Shown: one piece after another, positions 35,849 through 44,999 of the stretch | Position numbering within the stretch: the first letter of the stretch is position 1 | Layout of the letters: every line of letters starts with the position of its first letter | DNA from: Streptomyces fodineus | GTDB taxonomy: Bacteria; Actinomycetota; Actinomycetes; Streptomycetales; Streptomycetaceae | Direction: 5' to 3' | Length of the DNA stretch: 64,000 nt | NCBI RefSeq assembly: GCF_001735805.1 | Contig: NZ_CP017248.1 | Location: 1,922,001-1,986,000 of the forward strand | Notes under the pieces: generated by a model | The model's input: only the letters and a program-made list of their open reading frames with translations | What the model was told of the DNA's origin: nothing | Databases searched by the model: none | Program-made: the position numbers and the translations under genes

Positions 35849-35980
35849 TGCGGCTGCCGAATATTTCGTCCGACCAGGTCAGGCGGCGTGCCGGTACTCG
35901 TGGATCACTCCGGCGAGCCGGTCCCGGCGACGTATGCCCAGACAGGAGATGGGCCCCGGATCGGTGATTGGTTCGGGGAC
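35849..35980 (-). pseudogene. 3' end of rve transposase, inverted copy
   Basis: The minus strand ends SGVIHEYRHAA-like (LAGVIHEYRHAA) and matches the end of the transposase at 19490-19620. Over the 60 bases 35849-35908, 58 are identical to 19561-19620 in reverse complement, including the non-coding terminus after the stop. Identity ceases at the same base in both, marking an IS end. Confidence 0.8.
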
Positions 35981-35984
35981 CTGT

Positions 35985-36867
35985 GGATGGACGACAAGCC
36001 GGCCTTCCTCGACCGTGTCCGGAAGGTCCTGGGACCCGGCGGGACCTTCTGGGTCGTCACCGAACTCGCCGGTCGCCGCGAGCGGGTCGCCGGGTTCGGC
36101 GTCCTGGTACTGCTGGAAGAACTCCAGTGCGTTGCAGCCGTAGTCGTCCTCCTCCTGGTAGACGTGCCAGGACACGCCCGCCTCGGTGAGCCGCTCGGGG
36201 TAGGTGGTCCAGCGGAACGGCTCGGGGATGACGTTGCTGATGACCAGCCCGCCGGCAAGGCCGTTCGGGTCGATGGTGCCGGTCCAGTGGTAGAGCCGGT
36301 TGGGCCAGGTGGGGCCGAGCAGCGAGCAGTGGTAGGCGTCGCAAAGGCTGGAGGACTCGGCGAGCGCGAATTGGAATCGGATGGGGATGTCGGCGCGCTC
36401 GTAGTAGCCCATGGTGAACGGGCCGTTGGCCTCACCGTCCGCCTTGCGGTGCGCCGACACCCAGTTGTCCATCCGGCCGTTGTTCCAGGCCTCCTGCTGC
36501 ACCGACCAGGCGTGTCTGGTGGACGGGATGGCCTGCGAGCTGGTGGTCCTGGTGTCGAGGTGGAACGGCGCAGGTAGCCGTCCGGGTTCTCCGGGTCCGG
36601 TTGGTAGAACACCGGTCTGCCGGTCGGCAGGATGGCCGCGTCCGGGTCGTCGAAACCCCGTACCCCGCGCATGGTGCCGAAATAGTGATCGACCGATCGA
36701 TTCTCCTGCATGAGGATCACGACATGCTCGATGTCGTGGGGCGATACCGCCCGGTGGGCCGTGTCGGCCATGGCGCGTTGCAGGTTGGGCGGGAGCAAGG
36801 ACGCGGCGGCGAGCCCACCGACGCCCAGCGCGGAGCCGAGGAGCCTGCGACGGGACAGTCCAGCCAT
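35985..36867 (-). pseudogene. plcC: Phospholipase C (phosphoesterase family), frameshifted and truncated
   Basis: Starts at ATG 36867 behind GGAGGGG with a twin-arginine signal (SRRRLLGSALGVGG). The catalytic N-terminal region is present: IEHVVILMQENRSVDHYFGT and RGVRGFDDPDA. A frameshift at about 36570 separates YLR from PFHLDTRTTSSQAIPSTRHA; the second frame continues through MGYYERADIPIRFQFALAES, WPNRLYHWTGTIDPNG and WHVYQEEDDYGCNALEFFQQ. The 3' third is missing, replaced by the transposase end. It is related to non-hemolytic phospholipases C. Confidence 0.85.
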
Positions 36868-37079
36868 GGTCACCCCTCCACGGAAGATCGGGAACGCGCG
36901 TCAGCACACACCACTTCGTTTCCCGCGCACAAGAGGGCGTGCCGCAGCGGCCGTCATCCATGTGCGTCCAGCCGAATTCAGCAGGCGGGGGCGCCTGCGC
37001 CTTCCGGGGTCGCGCGTCGGAACCGCGCGCGGAGGGCCGGAATGCGTGGCCGCCGGAGCGGCTGGGTGGGCCTCGGGCC

Positions 37080-37235
37080 ACCCAGCCCGCGCCCCCTCGG
37101 TTTTGGAGCTGGCCGGCGCGCCCCCCGAACACATTGCCGACGAACTGGTGAGGCCCGGTATCTGCTCGACGAAGGTCCGGCGGAAGCACACGGCGTTCCG
37201 GCACCGAACCCGCCCTTCGAAGGTATTGGCGTCAG
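37080..37235 (-). pseudogene. ISL3-family transposase fragment (zinc-ribbon part)
   Basis: The minus strand reads FEGRVRCRNAVCFRRTFVEQ then IPGLTSS, the zinc-ribbon region of ISL3 transposases (RVxCxxxxCxRRTFVEQxPGLT). Only about 40 residues remain. Confidence 0.55.
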
Positions 37236-39382
37236 CCGCGGCGCATGACCAGCGGCTCGTGGCGCCGGAGGAGCACCAGTACCACGATGATGCCAACCAG
37301 CCCCAAGCCTTCCAGCACCCCTGCATCCAGCCACCACTGGTGGGCGGTGTGGACCCAGAGCGGGTCGGCGGAGTGGGGGTGCTTGTCGTCCGCGGGTGGG
37401 CCGATCCGGCTCAGGTTGATGGTGGCCGCCTGCGCGGCGACCGCCCAGCGGGAGGGGACGAGCCAGGAGAGCTGATTCAGACCCACCTGATTGAAGAGCG
37501 GGAAGACTGCACCGCTGAACATCACCTGGACGACTGTGGCGAGCACCAGCAGGGGCATCGTCTTCTCGGCAGTGCGCACCAGGGCGGAGATGATCAGGCC
37601 GAGCATCATCGAGGTCGTGGAGAGCAGCACTACCGCCAGTACCAACTCGATCTCGGACGGTGTGGTCACCAGTCCCACCGGCGGCAGCCGACGGCCGGCC
37701 AGTCCGATCGCGACCACCACGAATCCCTGTACTGCGGTGATCAGCCCCAGGACCATCACCTTTGACAGGACGTAGGCGGACCGGGCCAGCCCTATGGCGC
37801 GTTCCCGCTGGTAGACGACGCGTTCCTGGACCAACTCTCGCACTGAGTTCGCGGTACCGGTCAGACAGGCACCCACTGCCAGCACCAGCAGTACGGGTTG
37901 GGCGTCGACGTTGTAGTTCGGAGCGCAGGACGCCAGCTTCGCGCAGGTCTGTGTGGCGGCCATGAAGCCGTACTGGGCGGGCACTGTCACGCTGAGCACC
38001 CCCATGATCAGCGGCAGCGCGAGTAGCAGACCCGCATGGCCTCGGTCTGCTGCGATGACCGACAAGTTGCGACGCATCAGGGTGGTGAACTGGGAGCGCC
38101 AGCTCGGCGGACGAACCGATTCTGCACCGGCGAATTCCCGCAGCCCGCCGCCCGCCTTCGGCCGTTTCCTCTGCTTCCTGTGTTTCTTCAAACCCTCCGC
38201 GCCGGGCTTCTCGGGCTGCGTTCCATCGGCGGGTGGGTCGGTACGCTGGGCCGCCACCTCCTCCATGACCGTGGTGTACGTGCGGTAGTGAATCGATTTG
38301 TGGTAGCGGGCCGTCCAGTCCCGGTCGGGATGAAGGTCGAAGGCGTGGAAGACGTCCGCCCAGTCGTCGTACCCGAAGAACTCCAACGCGTACTGCGACG
38401 GGCCGAAATACGCGGTACGGCCCCCTGGGGCCAGGACCAACAGGCGGTCACACAGATGGAGGTTGGCGATGCTGTGCGTGACCACGGCAACGCGGCGACC
38501 ACCGTCCGCGAGACCCCGCAGCATCTGCATGACCTGCCGGTCCAGACCAGGGTCGAGGCCGGAGGTCGGTTCGTCCAGCAACAGCAGGGCGGGTTTGGTC
38601 AGCAGTTCCATGGCGACTGAGACACGTTTGCGTTGACCGCCGGAGAGCGCGGTGATCCGGGTATCCATACGGTGCGAGAGGCCCAGTTCCTCCAGCACCT
38701 CCTTGACGCGCTCTTCACGGGTGGCGGCATCGCTGTCGCGCGGGAAACGCAGTTTGGCTCCGTAGCTCAGCGCTTTGCGCACGGTGAGCTGCGGATGAAG
38801 GACATCGTCCTGTGGGACGAGGGCCACGCGCTGGCGGAGTTCCGCGAAGTGCGTATAGAGGTTGAGGCCGTCGTAGAGCACCTCGCCCTCGTCGGCGGGC
38901 TGATAGCCCGTCAGTGCCCGCAGCAGAGTGGACTTACCGCAACCCGACGGACCTACGATGCCGACAAGGGCCTTCTCGGGAAGGTCGAGGCTGACCTGGT
39001 TGAGCAGGGTCTTCGTCTCGCTGCGCTGGCGCACCCGGACTGTCAGGTCCCTGGCGATGAAAGAACCTGTGCCCCCGTCGGCGCGCACCAGCCGACCGTC
39101 TGCCAGATGGAACCTGGAATGACCGATCGCAACAATGTCACTCGAGCCGAGCACGTGCCGGACAACCTGATGACCATTGACATACGTGCCGTTCGAGCTG
39201 TTGAGGTCCCTTATTTCAGGCTCACCCTCGACCGTCTTTCCCAGTACCGCATGGTACTGGGAAACCATGGGGTCCGGCACGACGAGGTCGTTGTCGGGTG
39301 CGCGGCCTATTCTGAGGACTTGCTCGGCGTTCGGCAACGTCTTATCTGTCATTCCCTGAGCGCCAGTCCTGTTCAGCGGCAT
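37232..39382 (-). CDS. FHA-domain ABC transporter (ATPase fused to ABC-2 permease)
   Basis: About 716 residues. Order: FHA domain (IGRAPDNDLVVPDPMVSQYH, LNSSNGTYVNG, residues ~20-110), ABC ATPase (VGPSGCGKSTLLRALTGYQP Walker A, LSGGQRKRVSVAMELL signature, LLLLDEPTSGLDPGLD Walker B, H-loop THS), a charged linker rich in Lys, then six membrane helices of an ABC-2 permease. The start is uncertain: ATG 39382 or 39352, neither with a good ribosome site. The FHA domain binds phosphothreonine, so a Ser/Thr kinase probably regulates it. Substrate unknown; export of a lipid or antibiotic is typical of the ABCG layout. Confidence 0.88.
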   Translation of the reverse strand: MPLNRTGAQGMTDKTLPNAEQVLRIGRAPDNDLVVPDPMVSQYHAVLGKTVEGEPEIRDLNSSNGTYVNGHQVVRHVLGSSDIVAIGHSRFHLADGRLVRADGGTGSFIARDLTVRVRQRSETKTLLNQVSLDLPEKALVGIVGPSGCGKSTLLRALTGYQPADEGEVLYDGLNLYTHFAELRQRVALVPQDDVLHPQLTVRKALSYGAKLRFPRDSDAATREERVKEVLEELGLSHRMDTRITALSGGQRKRVSVAMELLTKPALLLLDEPTSGLDPGLDRQVMQMLRGLADGGRRVAVVTHSIANLHLCDRLLVLAPGGRTAYFGPSQYALEFFGYDDWADVFHAFDLHPDRDWTARYHKSIHYRTYTTVMEEVAAQRTDPPADGTQPEKPGAEGLKKHRKQRKRPKAGGGLREFAGAESVRPPSWRSQFTTLMRRNLSVIAADRGHAGLLLALPLIMGVLSVTVPAQYGFMAATQTCAKLASCAPNYNVDAQPVLLVLAVGACLTGTANSVRELVQERVVYQRERAIGLARSAYVLSKVMVLGLITAVQGFVVVAIGLAGRRLPPVGLVTTPSEIELVLAVVLLSTTSMMLGLIISALVRTAEKTMPLLVLATVVQVMFSGAVFPLFNQVGLNQLSWLVPSRWAVAAQAATINLSRIGPPADDKHPHSADPLWVHTAHQWWLDAGVLEGLGLVGIIVVLVLLRRHEPLVMRRG

Positions 39383-39604
39383 TTTGAGGCGTGCATGACG
39401 CGCGTAGGTCAAACCGCGCCACCGGGATGCGTGACCGCCCCCCGGGACCTTCCTGTGCCCGACAGAGTAACCCTTCATCTATCGCGGCAAGTTCACGGTT
39501 TGCCTTACCTTTCATAAATCAGGCAATATTCCACTAACTGGACATGAGCCCGTTCGTTCAGGTGCCCAGTCCGTACCATGCCGGGAACTAGGCGGCCGGA
39601 GAAG

Positions 39605-40210
39605 TTACCGCTGAGGTTGAACGGTCGGGGTGACTGGGTTACGGGGCTCCAGTGTCAGTCCCGTCTCGGCTATGAAGCCGTTGAGGACCTCGGGTCGGCG
39701 TTGGATGCCGCGTAAGCGGTTCTTCACCAGCGGAGTGAGGTCTTCGACCTTGTGGGGTGCGAGGTTGGCCAGGGACTTCTTCGGGTGGGCCCATACGCCT
39801 TCGACAGGGTTGAGGTCTGGCGCGTAGGGCGGGAGCTTGACGATGATGAGCCAGTCGCTGTTGCGGTCGCAGAACTCCCGCAGGGGCTTGGCGTGGTGGG
39901 TGCTGGCGTTGTCCCACACCAGGATCAGCGGGGCGCCGTCGAGCTGACGACGTGCAGCGGTGATCAGTTCGGCGAACTCGCGGGCCCGGAAGCCCTTCTT
40001 CTCGCCCGTACGGCCCTGGTGTGTCTGCGTCCGGTAGATCATCCTGGTTTCGCGGCCCGGCCTGACGCAGATCATGCCGGCCATCAGGACCCGGCCCGAG
40101 CCCTTGCCCGTCACCTTGACCACAGGAGTCCGTCAGCGTCTCGACCACGTGCGGCCCTTGCCTGGTTTCAGGTCCTGCCCGGCTTCATCCTCGAAGACGA
40201 TTCAAGCGCC
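39605..40210 (-). pseudogene. IS630-family transposase remnant
   Basis: The C-terminal DDE part is readable (LILVWDNASTHHAKPLREFC, LPPYAPDLNPVEGVWAHPKK, ending LEPRNPVTP). Upstream, the same frame gives IVFEDEAGQDLKPGKGRTW, preceded by a TGA where the family has Trp, and followed by another TGA before RTPVVKVTG. Its left part is absent. It is related to the intact IS630 at 44936. Confidence 0.82.
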
Positions 40211-40338
40211 CAGGAACTTCGCTGTCCTCTTACCCGTGACCACTCGTCCACCACGCGGCAACGGCCCGCTCATCCCGCTCGGCAGCCCGGCGCGAAACGC
40301 CCGCTCGACTCGGTTCGGCCGACCCGAAGCCGGCGCCT

Positions 40339-40422
40339 GACAGGCATGGCCAACATGCCTGACACTCCTCGGATATCTGTCAGGCACGTCCCTGAACAGT
40401 GCACTTGCCTCACATGCCTGAC
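40339..40422. repeat. Cluster of four CATGCCTGAC-type repeats
   Basis: GACAGGCATG (40339) faces CATGCCTGAC (40354) as an inverted pair with a 5-base centre. TGTCAGGCACG (40378) is a third, inverted copy, and CATGCCTGAC at 40413 a fourth. They lie upstream of the zinc-ribbon gene at 40559. They could be repressor sites or replication iterons. Confidence 0.6.
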
Positions 40423-40716
40423 GCCCATTTTCACCCCAGATGAACGGACATGTAGCGCCCAGCGTGGGGCACGGAGCGCCACCCATCTTCTATCATCCTA
40501 GAAATCCAAGGGTTTCCAAGCCTTACTAGGGGCCTCCGGGGTGCCCTAACCTGACGGCATGACAGACACCGCGACCACCAACCGCTGCTACTGCGGCTGC
40601 CAGACCGCCGTCGGCTACGGACGCACCTTCGCCGCCGGTCATGACAAGATCGCCGAAGCCGCCTACCTCGCCGTCCACCACAACAGCTCCGTCGCCGAAC
40701 TCCTTAAGACGTCGTC

Positions 40717-41151
40717 TCATTTGGTGAGTCGGCGGTAGCAGATGAGGTTGCAGGCAATGGCGGTGAAGGCCAGGAAGTGCTCGGCCTTGCGTTCGTAGCG
40801 TCGGTGCAAACGGCGGCAGCCGCCCAGCCAGGACATCGTGCGCTCGATCGTCCAGCGATGCCGGCCCAGCCGGGTGGAGGACTCGATGCCCTTGCGGGCG
40901 ATGCGGTGCCGGATGCCTCGCTGGCGTAGCCATCGGCGCAGGTGGTCGTAGTCGTAGCCCTTGTCCGCGTGCAGCTTGGCGGGCCGTCGTCGGCGCGGGC
41001 CGCGGCGGGATCGGATCGGCGGGATGCCGCACACGAGTGGCTCGAGTGCCTGGCTGTCGTGCAGGTTCGCGCCGGAAATCCCGATGGAGAGGGGTAAACC
41101 GGTCCGCTCGGTGATCAAGTGGATCTTCGAGCCTTTCTTGCCCCGGTCCAC
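40717..41151 (-). CDS. IS5 transposase, downstream frame (orfB)
   Basis: 144 residues with the DDE half: KKGSKIHLITERTGLPLSIG, LHADKGYDYDHLRRWLRQRG (second Asp), RHRWTIERTMSWLGGCRRLH (Glu), and YERKAEHFLAFTAIACNLIC. The first catalytic Asp lies in orfA (AIDS), so only the frameshifted fusion would be active. Confidence 0.88.
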   Translation of the reverse strand: MDRGKKGSKIHLITERTGLPLSIGISGANLHDSQALEPLVCGIPPIRSRRGPRRRRPAKLHADKGYDYDHLRRWLRQRGIRHRIARKGIESSTRLGRHRWTIERTMSWLGGCRRLHRRYERKAEHFLAFTAIACNLICYRRLTK

Positions 41152-41165
41152 AGGATTCGGACCTG

Positions 41166-41519
41166 TCAGGTCCCCCCTTTCAGGGCCCGCATGTTCACCG
41201 AGTCGATGGCGCAGCGCGACCAGTCAAGCTCTCCGCGCGAGCCCAGCTCGTCGAGGATGAGGCGGTGCAGCTTCGCCCAGACCCGGGCGGCGGTCCACTC
41301 GGTGAAGCGCCGGTGCGCAGTCGGCCCCGACGGGCCGAAGACCGGCGGCAACTGCCGCCAGGTACAGCCTGTCGTGGCCACGAAGATGATCGCGGCCAGC
41401 ACCTCACGATCCCCATACCGGCGCCGACCACCACCCTGCGGCCGCGATGGAGCAGGCGGTACCACCCGCTGGAACAGCTCCCACAACTCGTCCGGCACCA
41501 TGCGCTCGACCATCACCAC
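41166..41519 (-). CDS. IS5 transposase, upstream frame (orfA)
   Basis: 117 residues with the N-terminal DUF4096-like part (VPDELWELFQRVVPP, TGCTWRQLPPVFGPSGPTAH, LDWSRCAIDSVNMRALKGGT). It stops just after the run AAAGGGGGGA at about 41170. Re-reading one G there (a -1 shift) continues as DLTGPNPVDRGKKGSK, the next frame. This is a standard way to make the IS5 fusion transposase. Confidence 0.88.
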   Translation of the reverse strand: MVMVERMVPDELWELFQRVVPPAPSRPQGGGRRRYGDREVLAAIIFVATTGCTWRQLPPVFGPSGPTAHRRFTEWTAARVWAKLHRLILDELGSRGELDWSRCAIDSVNMRALKGGT

Positions 41520-41913
41520 ACGGTGCAGATTACCCAGCGATCCAAATGAGACGACGTCTAAGAGCCAGGGCTATGGCCCCGACAACCCAGTCACCGACGC
41601 AGCCGTCGAAGCGGGCGCCTGGAAAAAGTGCGACCACTGCGACTACAAGGGCGCCCCTGAAAGCATCCGCAACCACATGGCCAAGGTGCAGAAGGCTGAG
41701 AACACTCAGCGAGAGTCCCTGGAGAAGTCCGTTCGCGCGCTCGGCGGAACCTGGGACCCGAGCCGCGGAATGCAGACCCTGCGAGACGCCGGTTACCACC
41801 CCTCCGAGAAGTACATCCGAGAGGTGTACCGACGACTGGCGGACAGTGGCCTGCTGGAGAAGGTGGATGAGCACCGGGCCATCTACTTCGTCATCGAGAA
41901 GTAGGGCCAGCAA

Positions 41914-42960
41914 GTGGGCCCTGTGCTCGTGAAGCTCGGCGGACCCATCGACCCCGACAACGAGGCCCACGACCTCGTCATGTCCGTCTTCGGCGGCATG
42001 AGCAAGGGTGAACGCAACCGGATCAAGATCCGGGTGCGGACCGCGATGGGCTCCCAGGCCCAGCTCCAGGGCCGCTATCTCGGCGGGAGACCGCCCTACG
42101 GCTACCGGATCGCCGACGCAGGCCCCCACCCCAACCCCTCGAAGGCCGCCGCCGGCCAGCGCATCCACAAACTCGAGCCCGACCCCGCCGCCGCACCGGT
42201 CGTGCAGCGGATCTTCCGCCTGTACGTGGAGGGCATGAGCTACAGCGCCATCGCCGCCCAGCTCACCCGGGAAGCCTGCCCCTCCGCCCACGACGCCACC
42301 CGAAATCCGCACCGCAAGAAGACCGCGTGGCAGCAGGGCGCCGTGCGCGCCATCCTCCTCAACCCCCGCTACACCGGCCACGAGGTCTGGAACAAGCAGC
42401 GCAAGGAAGAACACCTCCTCGACGTCGACGACGTCACCCTCGGCCACCGCACCCACATGACCCACAACCCGCCCGAGGAGTGGATCCACTCCATTGAGCC
42501 CGCCCACGAAGCGATCATCAGCCCCGATCTCTTCGATGCCGCCCGCATCGTGCGCACACAGCGCGCCCGCAACCAGGGGCGGCAGGAGCGCGCCGGCAAG
42601 CGGGGCGGGCGGCCCTACGCCCTGCGCGGCCGGGTCCGGTGCAGCCTGTGCGGGCGCAAGATGCAGCCCGCCACCATCCGCAGCCGCGTCTACTACCGCT
42701 GCGAGTTCAAAGAGGAAGAAGCCGCCCTCTATCCCGACCTCACCCACCCGCGCACCGTCTACCTGCGCGAAGACATCGTCTGCCAGGCCCTGGATCAGTG
42801 GATCGCCCGCGCCTTCGCCCCGGACCGGCTCTCCGCCACCATCGAAGCGCTCACCCATGCCAGCGCCGCAGCAAGCACCGCAGAGCCCCAGACCCAATCG
42901 TTGTGTCCGAGGGGCAAGTTGACGGCTGACGATACGGGCGTCGTGGCTCAAGGCAGACTC
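41914..42960 (+). pseudogene. Large serine recombinase, both ends damaged
   Basis: Begins within the recombinase at GPIDPDNEAHDLVMSVFGGM, so the catalytic-Ser domain is missing. The recombinase domain (GRYLGGRPPYGYRIADAGPH) and zinc ribbon (RCSLCGRKMQPATIRSRVYY) are well kept. After TAEPQTQ the frame jumps to LCPRGKLTADDTGVVAQGRL, which in the intact copy (51323) lies about 120 residues further on, so an internal deletion removed the coiled coil. The 3' end then passes into the duplicated cassette. Confidence 0.85.
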
Positions 42961-43499
42961 GGCCACCGAGACCTCTTTCAGCCCACGCCGACAACCGGCT
43001 GGGCCCCCTCCTCCGTACCCGGAAACCTGCAGCACTCCGCCCCAATCGCCTCGTCCGGCCTCGGCACCCTCAGTCACGGCAGACGCTCTGCGTCTCCTTC
43101 GCCGGAAGCGGATACGAATCGCGCATGCAGCACAACAGCGCGCGCCTGAAGGCAGCGTGGATCTGCCTTCTCATCGTCGGTATCGGCATCCTGATCTTCG
43201 GTGTCGTCGCCGCGGTCGCACCGGGGGCCGGCGACAAGCAACTCATGCGGGCCGACGGTGCGGCCGCGATCGGCATGGGCCTGTTCGGTGTACTGATCAC
43301 CCTCTTACCGTTCCGCTGCGGGGAACGGTGGGCGTGGTACGCACAGTGGTACTACCCGGCCTTCTGGATCGCCCACTTGGCGGGAGGGCTGCCGCCGGGC
43401 AAGGACCATGTACACCAAGTGGTGTTCATCGTTCTGTCGCTCGCCGGGCTGCTGCTGCCCGTTCGCGTCTTCTTACCCCGCGCCACGACCACCGCCTGA
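42951..43499 (+). repeat. 0.55-kb duplicated cassette, copy B
   Basis: Second copy of 35298-35845. Here it directly follows sequence from the 3' end of the serine recombinase gene (GTTGACGGCTGACGATACG), so the cassette may have moved with a recombinase-encoding element. Confidence 0.8.
43125..43499 (+). CDS. Small membrane protein, duplicated (copy B)
   Basis: 124 residues from ATG 43125, four membrane segments, nearly identical to the protein at 35471. Differences are conservative (V/I, D/E/K) plus the C-terminal LPRATTTA against FPRLTSTA. No partner gene follows in either copy. Function unknown. Confidence 0.7.
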   Translation: MQHNSARLKAAWICLLIVGIGILIFGVVAAVAPGAGDKQLMRADGAAAIGMGLFGVLITLLPFRCGERWAWYAQWYYPAFWIAHLAGGLPPGKDHVHQVVFIVLSLAGLLLPVRVFLPRATTTA

Positions 43500-44111
43500 C
43501 CTGGGCGCCCGTCAGTGTTCGTGCGTGCTCGAGCCGATGAACGGGACCGTGGGCGTAGTCGCGGTGTTCTGCTTGTTGTTCGGCGACGAGGTGGTGAGGA
43601 GGCGAGCGGTTGGTCAGCCTGCTGGTGAGGGGCCCGTGGGCAGATGTTCACAGCACTGGTCGGCGCCGACCGTCACAAGGGTCGTCGTCTCAGCTGGTGG
43701 CGGCCCGAAGTCGGCGCTGCAGGCCGGCGAGGTGTCAGGTGATCGGGGCCACCGACAGTCAACGGTCGCACGCGGAGACTCACCCACCACCGAGGATGCG
43801 CACCTGAGTGGGCAGCATGCAGGCGTTGTGTCTGGGCAGTGACCCCAATTCACTCGTTCCGGCAAGCACCGCACTGCTGCACTGACCTCGTGGCCATACG
43901 AGTCGGAGTTCCGGACGGACACCGGAGACGAATGCCGCCAAGGCCTGTGGCTGCTGCCTTCGTCCCCATCGCTGCCGTGTCAGGGGACCGACAACCGGTG
44001 GGGTCGCCCGCGCCGTGCCCAGGAGCGAGGCCCCAACCGACAATGGCCGGGGCCCAGTCGCATCCGGCTAGCCGAGCGTGCCGCCGAACTGGCCTGCGGC
44101 CGCCTGGCCAA
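43500..44111. other. Gap, no gene recognised
   Basis: Open frames here do not resemble known families. A plus-strand run after ATG 43644 (MFTALVGADRHKGRR) looks protein-like for about 30 residues and then decays. Confidence 0.4.
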
Positions 44112-44405
44112 GGGCGGCCTGCCCGCCCTCGACGCCCTACCTGCCGTGGTCGAGGCGCCGACGGCCTGCCCGCCGTGTTCGACTCCGGCGTCCGCACGGG
44201 AGCAGACATCATCCAGGCCCTCGCCCTCGGTGCCACAGCCGCATGCGTCGGCCGACCCTACGCCTACGGCCTGGCCCTCGACGGGACGGACGGCATCGTG
44301 CACGTCCTGCGCTCCCTGCTTGCCGAAGCCGACCTCGTCATGGCCGTCGACGGTCACCCCGCTCTGGCCGACCGTGCGCCCGACGCCCTCCGCCGCATCC
44401 GCTGA
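44112..44405 (+). pseudogene. 3' fragment of FMN-dependent alpha-hydroxy-acid oxidase
   Basis: [15 protein letters not shown] in one frame, then a shift at about 44155 and [40 protein letters not shown] and [20 protein letters not shown]. These are the C-terminal FMN/phosphate-binding motifs of the LldD / lactate monooxygenase family (DSGVRxGxD, GRPxxYGLA). The catalytic His region is missing. Confidence 0.8.
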
Positions 44406-44935
44406 CGCGAGACGATCCGTACTTCCGGTGACGTCTGGCTCGAAAGGCGGACCCTCGGAAACTCGAGCTCGACCCGTGTCGTTGCGGTCACTCCGACTCC
44501 ACCGTCGCCCGGGCGGAGCCGACTCTCCGGGGGCAGACCGGCTGTTCGCCCCCGCTTCACGTGGCACGGCAGAGACGGATGATGCGGCACCCCGCTCAGG
44601 TCGGCCTCTTCGCTGCCCGACGCCATGAAGCAAGCACGCAGGTTCCGTTCGGATGCGCTGACAGCTTGTCACGGCCAGCCATGGACGGCCGCCCCTTATG
44701 GCGTGTGCTGAGCCCCCTAGCACCCGCAGACTGGTCGGCTGTGCAGCATGGGAAACGTAATGATGTCGTAGGCAACCGGGGTGGCCCGCCGAGAGCGCGG
44801 CGGGCTGCGGCTGCCGAACGTCGGCGGGCACGATCAGGGCGTGTATCCGCCGGACGGTGCGTCGTGACACAAAAGAGGGCCAGCGCACCCAACCACCGGC
44901 TGCGCGCAGTGAAACGCCCTGACTGCCATCAGCTA
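44406..44935. other. Gap, no gene recognised
   Basis: 530 bases up to the IS630 insertion. Frames are short or shadow-like on both strands. Confidence 0.45.
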
Positions 44936-44999
44936 CTGAACTTGATTGAGTGATGTCGGGGCCCGCCGTAGGTGGCAGGGGCCAGCTCGCGCCTTCCTG

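Larger units (their letters stand above)
40708..41558 (-). mobile_element. Complete IS5-family element (IS1031-type)
   Basis: 851 bp. The terminal repeats GACGTCGTCTCATTTGG (40708-40724) and its exact complement at 41542-41558 are flanked by TAA on both sides (40705-40707, 41559-41561), the TNA duplication typical of the IS1031 group. The host gene is reconstructed exactly when it is removed, so the insertion is recent. Confidence 0.92.
40559..41904 (+). pseudogene. Zinc-ribbon protein gene split by IS5
   Basis: The first exon-like part, 40559-40707, reads MTDTATTNRCYCGCQTAVGY and ends SSVAELLK. The second part, 41559-41904, resumes SQGYGPDNPVTDAAVEAGAW, then KKCDHCDYKGAPESIRNHMA and ends HRAIYFVIEK. 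Removing the 851-bp IS5 and one TAA copy rejoins both in frame as a protein of about 160 residues. It has CxC...C and CxxC clusters suggesting metal-binding ribbons and a C-terminal winged-helix-like region. The family was not recognised. It directly precedes a serine recombinase remnant. Confidence 0.75.

Noticed and set aside
35879..37204. One 441-residue minus-strand gene
   Set aside because: It is a chance join of the phospholipase C second frame with the transposase tail and upstream noise; the real N-terminus is in another frame.
42494..42929. Alternative-frame proteins within the recombinase remnants
   Set aside because: They are shadows of the recombinase zinc-ribbon region, which matches the intact copy in its own frame.
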